DNA from: an alpha proteobacterium U9-1i
GTDB lineage: Bacteria > Pseudomonadota > Alphaproteobacteria > Caulobacterales > Aquidulcibacteraceae
NCBI GenBank assembly: GCA_000974665.1
Contig: BBSY01000003.1
Coordinates: forward strand, 186,001 to 250,000
Reading direction: 5' to 3'
DNA length: 64,000 bases
The notes under the pieces are model-generated. The model had not been told where the DNA came from. It saw only the letters and a list, made by a program, of their open reading frames with translations, and did not search any database. Positions 7,655 through 17,473 of this stretch are shown piece by piece. Position 1 is the stretch's first letter. The number at the start of each line of letters is the position of its first letter. The position numbers were made by a program, and so were the translations under genes.

Positions 7655-9658
7655 ATGCAGCGGGCTGGAGTCGCATTGCTGGGTTCGGCGCTGATTGCGC
7701 TCACCGGGCTTTGGCTCGCCACCGCCTTCATTGCCGACGTGTTCTCCCATCAGCGCGCTCTTGGCGCTCCGCTTCTGATGTTTGGCGGGACGCCAGTCTA
7801 TGCGCCCTGGGCGGTTCTGGCATGGACGAGCGCGTATGCGGAAGCGTTTCCGAAACCATTTTCGGTGGCGCGCCTCATCGTCTTTGGCGCTTTCGTGCTC
7901 ACGCTCATTCCGATTGTCGCCGCCGCGCGCGGCAAGCTCGGCGTCAAACCCTTCGGCGCCAAAGCGTGGGGTGCGGCGGACGATGCAAAGGCCGCTGGAC
8001 TGCTCGCCGACACCGGCGCCGTGCTGGGCAAGTTCGGGCGAGAGATACTGTGCTTCGACGGTCCTGAGCATCAGCTCCTCATCGGCGCGTCCCGATCCGG
8101 CAAGGGCAGAGGCCAGGTCGTGCCGACGCTTCTGGCGTGGCCGCACTCGGCGCTGGTGCTCGACGTCAAGGGCGAGCTCGCCGACGGCGATGCGCGCCAT
8201 CGCTTTCCGGGCACAGCGGGTTTCCGCGAAAGTCTGGGTCCGGTCATGCGCCTCGCGCCGACGCGTCTGGACTCGACCTCGTTCAACCCGCTGTATGAAG
8301 TGCGCAAGGGGCCGAACGAAGTCCGTGACGTCCAGAACATCGTAGAGATCCTCGTCGATCCGCAGGGCGATGGGCGCCATCAGGATTTTTGGGACCGCTC
8401 GGCCAAGACAATCCTCGTCGGCGTCATCCTGCATGTGCTGTACGCCGAGCCGCCAGAACGAAAGACGCTGGCGGTGGTGCGCGAGAAGCTGCGCGATCTC
8501 GATGCGACCGCGCAAGTGATGAAGTCCACTTTGCATAGGCTCAATGCGGCGACAAACCAGCCGGAGGTGCATCCCGAAGTGTTGCACGCGGCGGAATCGT
8601 TTCTCGCCGGGGAAGAGCGTCTGCAGAGCGGGGTGAAAGCGACGGCGGAGAGTTTCTTCGGCCTGTTCGCCGACGAGATCGTCGCCCGCAACACGGCGAC
8701 ATCCGACTTTCGCATCGGCGATCTGATGTGTGGGCCGAAACCTGTGACGCTCTATTTGCAGCCGCCGCCTTCGGATGCGCAGCGGCTGATGCCCTTCCTG
8801 CGTCTCGTCATCAATCAGTTCGCCCGCGCGCTGATGGAGCATCAGGAGAAGGACGCGCAAGGGCGGCCAAAGCGCCACCGCCTCATCCTTGTGCTCGATG
8901 AATTTCCCATGCTCGGACGCATGCCGTTCTTCGAGACCATGATGGGCGCGATGGCGGGCTATGGCCTGAAGGCCTTCCTCGTCACGCAGAGCCTCAATCA
9001 CCTGACCAAGGCCTATGGCCGCGAGAATGTCATTCTCGACAACGTCCATATCGTTACGGCGTTTTCGGCCGCCGACAACGACACCGCAAAGCGCATCGCC
9101 GAGATGGCGGGCGAAGTGTGGGAATTGCGCGAGAGCGAGACGCATACGCGCCCGAGATCAATGCTTGGATGGCGCAAGGGCTCGACCACAGTTCGCGAGG
9201 AACGTCGTCCGCTTCTCCTGCCTGCCGATGTGCGTTCTTTGCCGCGCGATGAAGAGCTGATCTTTGTCTCCGGCGCCAAGCCCATCCGCGCCAAGAAACT
9301 CAAATTCGACCAGGAGGGCGTCTTTGCTGAGCGTCTTCGTCCGGCATCGGGCGAACGGCCAAAACTCACGACAACACATGATTGGGCGCAAGTGCGCGCG
9401 CTTGGGACAATTCCGCAGGTGGTGAAGCCGCCAAAGGCCAAGCCTGCGATGTCTCAGCCGCTCGCGGGTCAGCCCGATCTTTTTGCGCATGCCGCGACGC
9501 GGCCAACCAAAATTTCCGATGCAGCCATGTCGGGCTTTCGCGCCGCAGACGGAACGGCGTTGGCGCATCCGGCGAGCGCTTCAGCGCCACCGCCAGCCGC
9601 GATTGACGCCCCGCCTGCCGAAACGCCGCGGCGTCGGCGTCAGGCCAAGGGAATCTGA
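7655..9658 (+). CDS. traG: TraG/VirD4-type conjugative coupling protein
   Basis: 667-residue ATPase that links the relaxosome to the mating pore at the inner membrane. Two N-terminal membrane segments (about 7-27 and 71-90) precede the cytoplasmic ATPase domain with Walker A GASRSGKGRG (about 144-153) and Walker B LILVLDEFP (about 410-418), followed by the conserved LVTQSLNHL. The C-terminal ~80 residues are Pro/Ala-rich and probably flexible. It heads the transfer gene block and is followed after 3 bp by a ribbon-helix-helix gene, the usual order in Rhizobiales-type conjugative elements. No relaxase gene is in the window. Confidence 0.93.
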   Translation: MQRAGVALLGSALIALTGLWLATAFIADVFSHQRALGAPLLMFGGTPVYAPWAVLAWTSAYAEAFPKPFSVARLIVFGAFVLTLIPIVAAARGKLGVKPFGAKAWGAADDAKAAGLLADTGAVLGKFGREILCFDGPEHQLLIGASRSGKGRGQVVPTLLAWPHSALVLDVKGELADGDARHRFPGTAGFRESLGPVMRLAPTRLDSTSFNPLYEVRKGPNEVRDVQNIVEILVDPQGDGRHQDFWDRSAKTILVGVILHVLYAEPPERKTLAVVREKLRDLDATAQVMKSTLHRLNAATNQPEVHPEVLHAAESFLAGEERLQSGVKATAESFFGLFADEIVARNTATSDFRIGDLMCGPKPVTLYLQPPPSDAQRLMPFLRLVINQFARALMEHQEKDAQGRPKRHRLILVLDEFPMLGRMPFFETMMGAMAGYGLKAFLVTQSLNHLTKAYGRENVILDNVHIVTAFSAADNDTAKRIAEMAGEVWELRESETHTRPRSMLGWRKGSTTVREERRPLLLPADVRSLPRDEELIFVSGAKPIRAKKLKFDQEGVFAERLRPASGERPKLTTTHDWAQVRALGTIPQVVKPPKAKPAMSQPLAGQPDLFAHAATRPTKISDAAMSGFRAADGTALAHPASASAPPPAAIDAPPAETPRRRRQAKGI

Positions 9659-9661
9659 TCC

Positions 9662-10108
9662 ATGGCCGCGCGCAAACTCACCGTCTATCTGCCGCCGAGC
9701 CTCGACGCCAAGGTGCGCAAGGCCGCGCGCGACCAGCACCGTTCGGAATCGAGCATTGTTCTCGAAGCGCTCAAGGCGCGGCTCGAACGCGGCGACGCCA
9801 CCAACGCCGTCATCGAGGAAAGCGCGCGCCGTCAGCTTTCGCGCGTCGATGCGCGGCTTGAGAAGGTGATTGGCGAGGGGCTCATCCTCAAGGAGATCGT
9901 GCTGCTCTTCGTCCGTGTCTGGCTGGAGCACAATCCACCGATCGATGAGCATCTGGAGGAAGACGCCGCCGCCAGCGCCGAGGCGCGCTTCGAGCGCTTT
10001 CTCGATTTCGTGGCGCAGGGGTTGTCGCCGGGAAAATCGCTGGGCGCTGTGTTCTCTTCGGAGTCAGCAGAGGCCGCTGCCGATCGGACTGAGGAGGCGA
10101 TGGCGTGA
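9662..10108 (+). CDS. ribbon-helix-helix (CopG-type) protein in the conjugation operon
   Basis: 148-residue protein with an N-terminal RHH motif (KLTVYLPPSLDAKVRKAARD, then SESSIVLEALKARLER; residues 5-40), the fold of small DNA-binding regulators. The C-terminal part contains a hydrophobic helix and an acidic stretch. Its ATG is 3 bp after the traG stop, and its stop overlaps trbB. RHH proteins at this position are common in trb-type clusters; a role as relaxosome accessory or operon autoregulator is inferred from position. Confidence 0.8.
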   Translation: MAARKLTVYLPPSLDAKVRKAARDQHRSESSIVLEALKARLERGDATNAVIEESARRQLSRVDARLEKVIGEGLILKEIVLLFVRVWLEHNPPIDEHLEEDAAASAEARFERFLDFVAQGLSPGKSLGAVFSSESAEAAADRTEEAMA

Positions 10109-11046
10109 GCACTGGCGCTATTCCGCTGGTGACGGCGCGCCGGCGTTCGGCGCTGGCGCGGGCGCTTGGCCCCGCGATCGCCGAAGCGCTTGACGCGGCC
10201 GACGTGGTGGAGGCGCTGATCAATGCCGATGGCCGCCTCTGGCTCGATCGGATTGGCGCCGGTCTTGTTGCAACGCCGCACACGCTCTCGCCGCAGGACC
10301 GTGAAGCTGCGATCCGCCTTCTGGCGCATGAGGCGGGCGAGATCGTCGGCGAGGCGCACCCATCCTTGCAGACGATTTTGCCTGACAGCGCCGCGCGCGT
10401 GCAGGCCTTGCTGCCGCCGCTCGTTGACGCGCCGGTGCTCGCGATCCGCAAGCGGCCGCGCGCGGTCTATACGCTCACCGAATATGTTGACGGCGGCATC
10501 GCCACGCCCGCTCAGGCCGAAATGCTCTCCGCTGCGGTCGCGGCCAAGCGCAACATCATCGTCGCCGGCGGCACTGGCTCTGGCAAGACGACGCTTCTGA
10601 ACGCGCTTCTGGCGGAGGCGCCGTTCCTTTCATCCCGTGTGGTCATCCTCGAAGACACCGCCGAACTGCAATGCGGAAGCCCCAATGCGGTTCAGCTTCT
10701 CACCAAGCGCACCGATCCGCCAATCACCATGCGCGATCTTGTGCAGATGACGCTCCGCCTCCGGCCGGATCGCATCGTGGTCGGCGAGGTCCGCGACGGC
10801 GCAGCGCTTGAGGTTCTCAAAGCCTGGAACACGGGTCATCCGGGCGGGCTGCTGACGCTACACGCCAATTCCGCGGCCGATGCACTGATGCGGCTGGAAG
10901 ATCTTTGCATGGAAGCGCGCGCAACGCCGCCGAAGCGTCTCATCGCCAGCGCCGTCGACATCATCGTGTTCATCGCCCGCCGCGAAGGCGGGCGCGTCAT
11001 CACCGAAATTCTGCAGGCGGACGAGGTCCGGGGAGAGGGAGCATGA
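10105..11046 (+). CDS. trbB: TrbB conjugal transfer ATPase (VirB11-like)
   Basis: 313-residue secretion ATPase with Walker A GGTGSGKTT (about residues 155-163), an Asp-box-like segment VVILEDTAELQ and the His-containing GGLLTLHANSAADAL, all typical of VirB11/TrbB hexamers at the inner face of the mating channel. GTG start at 10105 overlaps the stop of the RHH gene by 4 bases, and its own stop overlaps trbC by the ATGA pattern, indicating translational coupling. Confidence 0.92.
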   Translation: MSTGAIPLVTARRRSALARALGPAIAEALDAADVVEALINADGRLWLDRIGAGLVATPHTLSPQDREAAIRLLAHEAGEIVGEAHPSLQTILPDSAARVQALLPPLVDAPVLAIRKRPRAVYTLTEYVDGGIATPAQAEMLSAAVAAKRNIIVAGGTGSGKTTLLNALLAEAPFLSSRVVILEDTAELQCGSPNAVQLLTKRTDPPITMRDLVQMTLRLRPDRIVVGEVRDGAALEVLKAWNTGHPGGLLTLHANSAADALMRLEDLCMEARATPPKRLIASAVDIIVFIARREGGRVITEILQADEVRGEGA

Positions 11047-11357
11047 AGTCAATACGTCTTACACGCATCGCGACAATCGCTGTTGCGATGCTCGCTTTGG
11101 CCGCGCCGGCTTATGCCGCCGGCTCCGGCATGCCCTGGGAAGGGCCGCTCGAACAGATCGTCGATTCCATAACGGGGCCTGTGGCGCGCGCCGCCGCCGT
11201 CATCGCCATCGTCATCGCCGGCGTCACCATCATCTTCTCCGAGGGCGGGGGCGGCGTCAGGAAGCTCGCCTTCGTGGGGCTGGGCATCGCCATCATGTTC
11301 GCGGCGGTGTCGTTCTTCCTCGACTTCTTCGGCTTTGCCGGCGGCGCGGTGATTTAG
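11043..11357 (+). CDS. trbC: TrbC conjugal transfer pilin (VirB2-like)
   Basis: 104-residue pilin precursor: signal peptide ending in PAYAAG, then two hydrophobic helices (about 46-63 and 75-100) around a short Gly-rich loop (SEGGGGVRKL). VirB2/TrbC proteins are processed and assembled as the conjugative pilus. ATG lies within the trbB stop (ATGA). Confidence 0.88.
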   Translation: MKSIRLTRIATIAVAMLALAAPAYAAGSGMPWEGPLEQIVDSITGPVARAAAVIAIVIAGVTIIFSEGGGGVRKLAFVGLGIAIMFAAVSFFLDFFGFAGGAVI

Positions 11358-11360
11358 CCG

Positions 11361-11636
11361 ATGTCGCTCGCCGCAGATATCGAGCCCGAAGGCTATCGCA
11401 TCCCGCTCAGGACTTCGCTCACGCGACCTATCCTTATGGGCGGCGTGCCGCGCAATTTCGCGATCCTCAACGCGACGATTGGCGCGGCGATCGGCTTTGG
11501 TCTGCAACAGCCTTTCATCGCGTTTCCCTTATGGGCCGTGTTGCAAGGCGCCGCCGCATGGGCGGCCGCGCGCGACCCGTGGTTTCTCGACACCTGGCCG
11601 CGCCACATGGCCAAGCCTCATTATTTCGGATCGTGA
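11361..11636 (+). CDS. trbD: TrbD conjugal transfer protein (VirB3-like)
   Basis: 91-residue small inner-membrane protein with two adjacent hydrophobic segments (about 33-68) after a polar N-terminus containing the IPLRTSLTRPILMGGVPR block characteristic of VirB3/TrbD. It contributes to pilus assembly with the VirB4-type ATPase encoded just downstream. Gap of 3 bp from trbC and 12 bp to trbE. Confidence 0.88.
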   Translation: MSLAADIEPEGYRIPLRTSLTRPILMGGVPRNFAILNATIGAAIGFGLQQPFIAFPLWAVLQGAAAWAAARDPWFLDTWPRHMAKPHYFGS

Positions 11637-11648
11637 GGGCGCATCGCG

Positions 11649-14138
11649 ATGATGGACCTGCGCCCTTACAAGAAGTCTGGAACGCAACTTAGCGATTTCC
11701 TGCCCTGGGCGGCGCTCATTGCGCCGGGCGTGGTCCTTAACAAGGACGGCGCCTTCCAGCGCACGATGGCCTTTCGCGGTCCTGATCTCGATTCTTCGAC
11801 CGCTTCGGAGCTGATTGGGGCCTCCGCGCGGCTCAACAACGCGTTCCGCCGTTTGGGTTCGGGCTGGTGTCTCCATGTCGAAGCCCGCCGCGCGCCTGCG
11901 CCGGGCTATCCCGATGCAGCTTGGCCGGACGCTTTGTCGTGGCTCATTGATGAAGAGCGCCGCGCTGTGTTCGAAGCCGCCGGAGCGCGTTTTGAGAGCG
12001 CGTATTTCTTCACGCTTACCTGGCTGCCGCCAGCCGAGCGCCAGACAAAGTTGGAGAGCTTTCTATTCGAGGGCGCGCAGGATGGGGCGAGCACGCCCGC
12101 ATCGTCCATCGACTATCGCCAGCATCTCGTCCGCTTCACCAACGAGACCGATCAGATTCTCGCTTTGATGGAGACGCTGGCGCCTGAAGCGCGGTGGCTC
12201 GATGACGAGGAGACGCTGACATATCTGCACGATTGTGTGTCCGATCGTCCCCATCGGGTGGCCAAGCCCGATACGCCGTTTCATCTCGACGCGCTTCTGA
12301 CCGACGCCCCGCTTGTCGGCGGTCTCGCGCCCCGGCTTGGCCGCCATCATCTGCGTGTCATTTCTGTGCGCAGCTTCGTGACGGAGACGGAGCCCGGCTT
12401 TCTCGATGCGCTCAATAGATTGGCGATCTCCTATCGCTGGGTGAGCCGCTTCATTCCGCTCGACAGGGAAGAGGCGCGGCGCGAACTGGAGAAGACCCGC
12501 AAGCGCTGGTTCTCGAAGCGCAAAGGCCTTCTGACGCTGCTCCGCGAAGCGCTTTTCAGAGAGGAAGCGCTACTGGTCGACAACGACGCCGCCAACCAGG
12601 CAGCCGACGCCGACACCGCACTGCAGGAACTCGGCGCCGACGCTGTGAGCGCGGGCTTTGCGACGCTCACCATCACTGTCGCTGACGCCAGCGAAGACAT
12701 GGCCGACGACGCGGTGCGTCAGATTCAACAGATCGCCGATGGCCTCGGGTTCGTCACGCAAGTGGAGTCCGTCAACGCCGTCGAAGCCTGGCTCGGTTCA
12801 TTGCCGGGGCAAGCCTACGCCGATGCCCGACGCCCGGTCCTTTTGTCGCCGAGTCTTGCGCATCTGCTTCCGCTCAGCGCCGTCTGGGCGGGACCGCACC
12901 GCAATGGCCATCTGAACGGTCCGCCGCTCATGCTCACCGCAACGGATGGTGCAACGCCATTCCGGCTTGATCTGCATGTTGGCGATGTCGGTCACACCAT
13001 GATCGTGGGACCGACGGGCGCCGGTAAATCGGTGCTGTTGGCGACGCTTGCAGCGCAATGGCTGCGCTACTCCGCGTGCCACCCGGCGGGCGCGCAGGTC
13101 TATCTGTTCGACAAGGGGCGCTCCTGCCGCGCCGCCATCCTAGGGCTTGGCGGCGATTTCTTCGACCTTGGCGAGGCCGATGCGCTGGGATTGCAGCCGC
13201 TCGAAAATGTGCATGAGGCGGACGAACGCGCCTGGGCGCAGGATTGGCTCGTCGGTCTCATCGCGTCCGCCAATGTGACCGTGACACCCGATGTGCGCAC
13301 GGAGGTGTGGCGCGTTCTGGAATTGCTCGCCGATCGGCCGGTGGAAGACAGAACGCTTACCCTGTTTGCGGCCTTGATCCAGAACCAGGATGTCCGCGCA
13401 GCGCTCCATCCGTTCACGCAAGCCGGCGCGCATGGCCGTCTCATCGATCATGACCGATCGACCTTGGGCTATGGGGCGGTTCAAGCGTTCGAGATGGACG
13501 ATGTGTTGCGTCGTCCCGAAGCGGCGGGCGCCGTCCTCGGCGCGCTTTTTCATGCGCTGGAGAAACGGTTCGACGGGCGCCCGACAATGCTCGTGCTCGA
13601 TGAAGCCTGGCTCTTCCTCAAGGACGCATTCTTTGCAGCACAGATTCAGGATTGGCTGAAGACACTGCGAAAGCGCAACGTCGCCGTCGTGTTCGCGAGT
13701 CAGGAACTGGCCGATGTCGAACACTCAGGTATCGCCTCCACCATCATCGAAGCGTGCGCGACGCGGATCTATCTTCCAAACGACCGCGCGCGCGAGCCGC
13801 ATTCGCGCGCCTTCTACGCCGCCCTGGGCCTGAATGGCCGCCAGATTGACCTCATCGCGTCAGCAACACCCAAGCGCGACTATTACCTCGTCAGCCGCGA
13901 CGGGTGCCGGCTGTTCGAGCTTGGTCTCGGCCCCGCAGCGCTCGCCTTTGTCGGCGCGTCGCGTCCCGAAGATCACACGCTGATGGACCGCGTTCTGGCG
14001 GAAGAAGGCGCGGGCGCCTTTGCCGAAGCGTGGCTCGACCTTCGCGGCCAACGCGAGGCCGCAGACGCCATTCGGCGCTTCAAGAGCCAGCAAACGCCAC
14101 CGATCAGCACCAAGCGCGTCGCTGTGGCGGCGGAATAG
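11649..14138 (+). CDS. trbE: TrbE conjugal transfer ATPase (VirB4-like)
   Basis: 829-residue ATPase, the usual size for TrbE. The N-terminal CagE/TrbE/VirB domain (about 180-400) is followed by the motor domain with Walker A GPTGAGKSV (about 454-462) and Walker B MLVLDEAWLF (about 647-656), plus the later VVFASQELADVEHSGI. It powers pilus biogenesis and substrate transfer. Two adjacent ATGs (11649, 11652) are possible starts. It is the largest gene of the operon and is intact. Confidence 0.93.
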   Translation: MMDLRPYKKSGTQLSDFLPWAALIAPGVVLNKDGAFQRTMAFRGPDLDSSTASELIGASARLNNAFRRLGSGWCLHVEARRAPAPGYPDAAWPDALSWLIDEERRAVFEAAGARFESAYFFTLTWLPPAERQTKLESFLFEGAQDGASTPASSIDYRQHLVRFTNETDQILALMETLAPEARWLDDEETLTYLHDCVSDRPHRVAKPDTPFHLDALLTDAPLVGGLAPRLGRHHLRVISVRSFVTETEPGFLDALNRLAISYRWVSRFIPLDREEARRELEKTRKRWFSKRKGLLTLLREALFREEALLVDNDAANQAADADTALQELGADAVSAGFATLTITVADASEDMADDAVRQIQQIADGLGFVTQVESVNAVEAWLGSLPGQAYADARRPVLLSPSLAHLLPLSAVWAGPHRNGHLNGPPLMLTATDGATPFRLDLHVGDVGHTMIVGPTGAGKSVLLATLAAQWLRYSACHPAGAQVYLFDKGRSCRAAILGLGGDFFDLGEADALGLQPLENVHEADERAWAQDWLVGLIASANVTVTPDVRTEVWRVLELLADRPVEDRTLTLFAALIQNQDVRAALHPFTQAGAHGRLIDHDRSTLGYGAVQAFEMDDVLRRPEAAGAVLGALFHALEKRFDGRPTMLVLDEAWLFLKDAFFAAQIQDWLKTLRKRNVAVVFASQELADVEHSGIASTIIEACATRIYLPNDRAREPHSRAFYAALGLNGRQIDLIASATPKRDYYLVSRDGCRLFELGLGPAALAFVGASRPEDHTLMDRVLAEEGAGAFAEAWLDLRGQREAADAIRRFKSQQTPPISTKRVAVAAE

Positions 14139-14147
14139 GAGGGACCA

Positions 14148-14855
14148 ATGAAGAGGATAGTACGAGCGCTGTGCGCCATCGTTCTGACGCTGAGCGCGAC
14201 CTCTGCGCCGGCTCGCGCGCAGATTCCCGTGATCGATCCGGCCAATCTGGCGCAGTCGATCACGCAAGTCGCGCACATGGTCCAACAACTACGCAATCAA
14301 GTGCAACAGATTGAGCAGGCGGCGGCCATGCTCAGACAGAACCCGCTGCAATTGTCGCCCGAACTTTCGCAATCCATCGGTGAGGCGCGGGCTTTGTTTC
14401 AGAGCGTGCAGGGGATCGCCTATGAGGCCGATCAACTCGGCGATCAATTGCGCACGCTCTACCCGGAAACGTGGGAAGATTACGATCTCGCTCGCGTCCT
14501 TTCGCAATCTGACGCCTGGATGAGTGAGAGCCGGCAAAGCCTGCAGCGCGCGATGGAGGCCGAAGCGCGCGCCGCGCAGCGCATCGAACAAACACAGGGG
14601 CGCATCAATCGCGCCCTGCAATCGTCCGGCGCCGCCGAGGGGCAAACCGGCGCCATCCAGGCGTCCAACCAACTTCTTGGAATTCAGGCGAGCCAATTGA
14701 CGGAGATCCACGCGCTGCTGATCGCGCAAGGGCGCGCGCTGGAAACCGAACGCATGGAGCGGATCGCGCGCGAAGAGCGCGCCCGCGAGATTCAGCGGCG
14801 CGCCTTTCCGACCCAGCGTGGCGGCGATCTGACGCCGGCGCGCACGGCGTTCTGA
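14148..14855 (+). CDS. trbJ: TrbJ conjugal transfer protein (VirB5-like)
   Basis: 235 residues; signal peptide (MKRIVRALCAIVLTLSATSA to PARAQ), then a Gln-rich helical coiled-coil segment (about 35-75) containing QLRNQVQQIEQA. VirB5/TrbJ proteins are minor pilus components or adhesins in the periplasm. The TrbK lipoprotein (entry exclusion) that often follows trbJ is missing: only 16 bp separate trbJ from trbL. Confidence 0.88.
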   Translation: MKRIVRALCAIVLTLSATSAPARAQIPVIDPANLAQSITQVAHMVQQLRNQVQQIEQAAAMLRQNPLQLSPELSQSIGEARALFQSVQGIAYEADQLGDQLRTLYPETWEDYDLARVLSQSDAWMSESRQSLQRAMEAEARAAQRIEQTQGRINRALQSSGAAEGQTGAIQASNQLLGIQASQLTEIHALLIAQGRALETERMERIAREERAREIQRRAFPTQRGGDLTPARTAF

Positions 14856-14871
14856 GCGAGGGCGCCGCGCG

Positions 14872-15909
14872 ATGGACCCGTCATCGGTCAATTCGTTTCT
14901 CGACCAGTTTCTGGCCGTCGCCAATTCCGGCTTCGGTCTGATCCAGGGCGATGTGACCTATGTCCTCAATGCGTTGATCGTCATCTCGATCGTGCTCGCC
15001 GGCGCGCAATGGGCGCTGGCGCAGGAGGCGCCGCTCGCGCCCTTCTTCCGCAAGGTGTTGTTCGTCTCCTTCTTCGCCTTCCTCATCAACAATTGGAATT
15101 TTCTTGCCACCGCGATCAATCAATCGGGCGCCATGCTTGGCCTGCGCGCCGGCGGGGGCGGGCTCACCATGGCGGAGCTGCACAATCCCGGCCGCGTTGG
15201 GCAGATCGGCATCGAACTCTTCAGCCGCACCGCGGCGCTCGCCGAAGGAATGAACATCATCACCGACTTCTTTGCGATGATGACGATCTTCCTTGCGGCG
15301 TTCTTCGTCATGCTCGGCTTCTTCGTCTTGGCGCTGCAGCTCTTCGTGGTGCTGATCGCGTTCAAGCTCGGTTCTCTTGCCGCCTTCGTGGCGTTGCCCT
15401 GGGGCGTGTTCAACGGCACGGCCTGGGTGGCCGAACGCCCTCTGGGCTGGGTCGTGGGCTCTGCCGTGCGTCTCTTCGTGCTGGCCTTCGTCGCCTCCGT
15501 CTCCATCACCTTCGTTAACACGCTGCCCGCGGCGTTCACGCTCGATGCGGGCGGCGTACTCAATGTGCTGCTGTTCGGCGCGACCGTGCTGGCGCTTGCG
15601 TGGTTCGCACCGATCCTTGCGAGCGAAGTCGTGCAGGGTCAGCCGCATCTGGCCGGGCCTGCGGTCGCCGGCGCCGCCGCAGTCTCTACTTTTCTCAGCG
15701 TCGCTGCCGCACGCGCAGGCATCTCCGGCGCCACGAATGTCGCGGTCGGCGGTGCAAGGCTCATCAGCAGCGGCGCGAGAGCGGCAGGGCGGCGCTTTTC
15801 GGGCGGCGGCGGGCCCGGCGGCGCCGCGCGTCCCGCCATCGATTATGCCGGCATGAAGCCGCCGCCACCGCCGCCCGCGACGCCGCCATCTGGAGGAAGC
15901 AGTACATGA
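14872..15909 (+). CDS. trbL: TrbL conjugal transfer protein (VirB6-like)
   Basis: 345-residue polytopic membrane protein with about six hydrophobic segments between residues 28 and 255, then a Gly/Ala/Pro-rich tail (PPPPPPATPP). VirB6/TrbL forms part of the inner-membrane pore of the mating channel. Its stop overlaps the trbF start by the ATGA pattern. It is somewhat shorter than many TrbL proteins, which vary in the low-complexity tail. Confidence 0.9.
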   Translation: MDPSSVNSFLDQFLAVANSGFGLIQGDVTYVLNALIVISIVLAGAQWALAQEAPLAPFFRKVLFVSFFAFLINNWNFLATAINQSGAMLGLRAGGGGLTMAELHNPGRVGQIGIELFSRTAALAEGMNIITDFFAMMTIFLAAFFVMLGFFVLALQLFVVLIAFKLGSLAAFVALPWGVFNGTAWVAERPLGWVVGSAVRLFVLAFVASVSITFVNTLPAAFTLDAGGVLNVLLFGATVLALAWFAPILASEVVQGQPHLAGPAVAGAAAVSTFLSVAAARAGISGATNVAVGGARLISSGARAAGRRFSGGGGPGGAARPAIDYAGMKPPPPPPATPPSGGSST

Positions 15910-16589
15910 GGACGCCGTTCACGGCGCCGGCGCAATCCTACGCTGGCGATGAACCCGACACGCCTTACAAGCGCGCGCGCCAGGAATGGGACCGGCGCAT
16001 GGGCGCCGCCGTCATTTCCGCGCGCGCCTGGCGGCTGATGGCGATGGCGGGACTTGCGCTCTCCGCAGGCCTTGCACTCGCGCTGACCATCGTTGCGCTG
16101 CAGAGCCGCACCTTTGTGCATGTCGTTGAGGTCTCGCCCGAGGGCCAGGTTCTGAATGTGCGCGCCGCGAGCGGCGAGTGGCGCGCGAATGAAGCGCAGA
16201 CCGCTTATCACCTCGGCCGCTTCGTGCGCCTGGTGCGCGCGCTGCCGACCGATGGCGTGGTGCTGCGCGAGAATTGGCTGGAGGCGTACAAGTTTCTGAC
16301 GCCGCAGGCCGCAGCGCAATTGACAGAGATCGCGCGCGCCGACGATCCGTTCCTCAGTCTGGGGCGGGTTGGGCGCACCGTTCATATCCGCTCCATCATC
16401 CAGCGCTCCGATCGCTCCTGGGAAGTGTCGTGGATCGAGCGCGAAACCAATGCGACGGGCTCGCCCGATGGCGAGGCTTATAGCGGCGTCTTCACCGTCA
16501 CCACGCGCCGCCCGCGCACCGCTGACGAGATCGCGAGCAACCCGCTGGGTTTGCTCATTTCCGATTTTAGCTGGAGCCGGGTGCGATGA
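15906..16589 (+). CDS. trbF: TrbF conjugal transfer protein (VirB8-like)
   Basis: 227 residues from ATG at 15906. Cytoplasmic N-terminus with the family block PYKRARQEWDRRMG (about 20-33), a single membrane segment (about 44-64), then a periplasmic VirB8-type domain. It bridges inner-membrane and outer-membrane channel parts. The start overlaps trbL and the stop overlaps trbG, each by 4 bases. Confidence 0.9.
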   Translation: MRTPFTAPAQSYAGDEPDTPYKRARQEWDRRMGAAVISARAWRLMAMAGLALSAGLALALTIVALQSRTFVHVVEVSPEGQVLNVRAASGEWRANEAQTAYHLGRFVRLVRALPTDGVVLRENWLEAYKFLTPQAAAQLTEIARADDPFLSLGRVGRTVHIRSIIQRSDRSWEVSWIERETNATGSPDGEAYSGVFTVTTRRPRTADEIASNPLGLLISDFSWSRVR

Positions 16590-17473
16590 TGCGTTTGATG
16601 CTATTCAGCGCGGCGATGGCTCTTGTCCTATCGCCGCCGATCGCAACGGCGCAGGCCATCGGCGCCGATCAATGCCCCGCCTTGAGCGCGGCCACGGAAG
16701 CGCCAGTGCAATCGCGCCGCGGCCGGCGCGATCCCACGCCAGCGGAATTGCTCGCGCGCGCCAATGAAGCGGCGCGCCAGCGGCCGGAGAGGACAGGCTT
16801 CACGCAGGCGCGCCAGATCTACACCTATGCGCCTGGCGCCATCTATGAGCTCTACACAAGCCCGAGTTTCATCTCCGCCATTCTGCTCGAACCCGGCGAA
16901 ACCCTGGGCGACGTCGCTGCCGGCGATACTTCGCGCTGGATGGTGCAGGAGACAAATGCGGAGGCCGAAATAGATGGCCGCACCATCGTACTGGTGAAGC
17001 CGCAGACGAGCGGCCTTCGCACCAACATCGTCCTTGTCACGGACCGGCGCACTTACACGATCGAGGCGATCGCGCAGACGGGCTCTGCCTATTCCGCGCA
17101 GATCGCCTGGTGTTATCCGGCCGAACAAGAAGCGCGGATGGCAAGCGTCGATCAGCTCAATTTCGGCTATCGCGTCCGCGCCACGCGCGGGCGTCGGCCG
17201 AGTTGGATGCCGTCGCGCGTGTTCGATGACGGACGGCGCACCTGGATTGAAATGCCCGAAGCGGTCGCGTCGAGCGATCTGCCGCCGCTCTTCGTCGTTA
17301 CTGGCGAAGGCTCAGAACTCGTGAATTATCGCGTGCAGGGCCAGCGCTACATGGTCGACCGCATCTTCGATGTCGCTGAACTGCGTCTCGGAACGCGCTC
17401 TCCCACAATCGTGCGCATCGAACGTGAAGCACTGTCGCAACGCCGCTCCGCGCGCCTCGGAGGACGGCCGTGA
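16586..17473 (+). CDS. trbG: TrbG conjugal transfer protein (VirB9-like)
   Basis: 295 residues with a cleavable signal peptide (ending near ATAQA), then the VirB9/CagX-type beta-rich domains: N-terminal half with QIYTYAPGAIYELYTSP and C-terminal half with NFGYRV and VFDDGRRTWIEMP. It forms the outer-membrane part of the core complex with TrbI. Coupled to trbF and trbI by 4-base overlaps. Confidence 0.9.
   Translation: MMRLMLFSAAMALVLSPPIATAQAIGADQCPALSAATEAPVQSRRGRRDPTPAELLARANEAARQRPERTGFTQARQIYTYAPGAIYELYTSPSFISAILLEPGETLGDVAAGDTSRWMVQETNAEAEIDGRTIVLVKPQTSGLRTNIVLVTDRRTYTIEAIAQTGSAYSAQIAWCYPAEQEARMASVDQLNFGYRVRATRGRRPSWMPSRVFDDGRRTWIEMPEAVASSDLPPLFVVTGEGSELVNYRVQGQRYMVDRIFDVAELRLGTRSPTIVRIEREALSQRRSARLGGRP

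Noticed and set aside
7397-9145. Long minus-strand open frame (582 codons) opposite traG
   Set aside because: It runs antisense through the clearly conserved TraG ATPase motifs, and its translation is Arg/His/Gln-rich as expected for an antisense shadow in GC-rich DNA.
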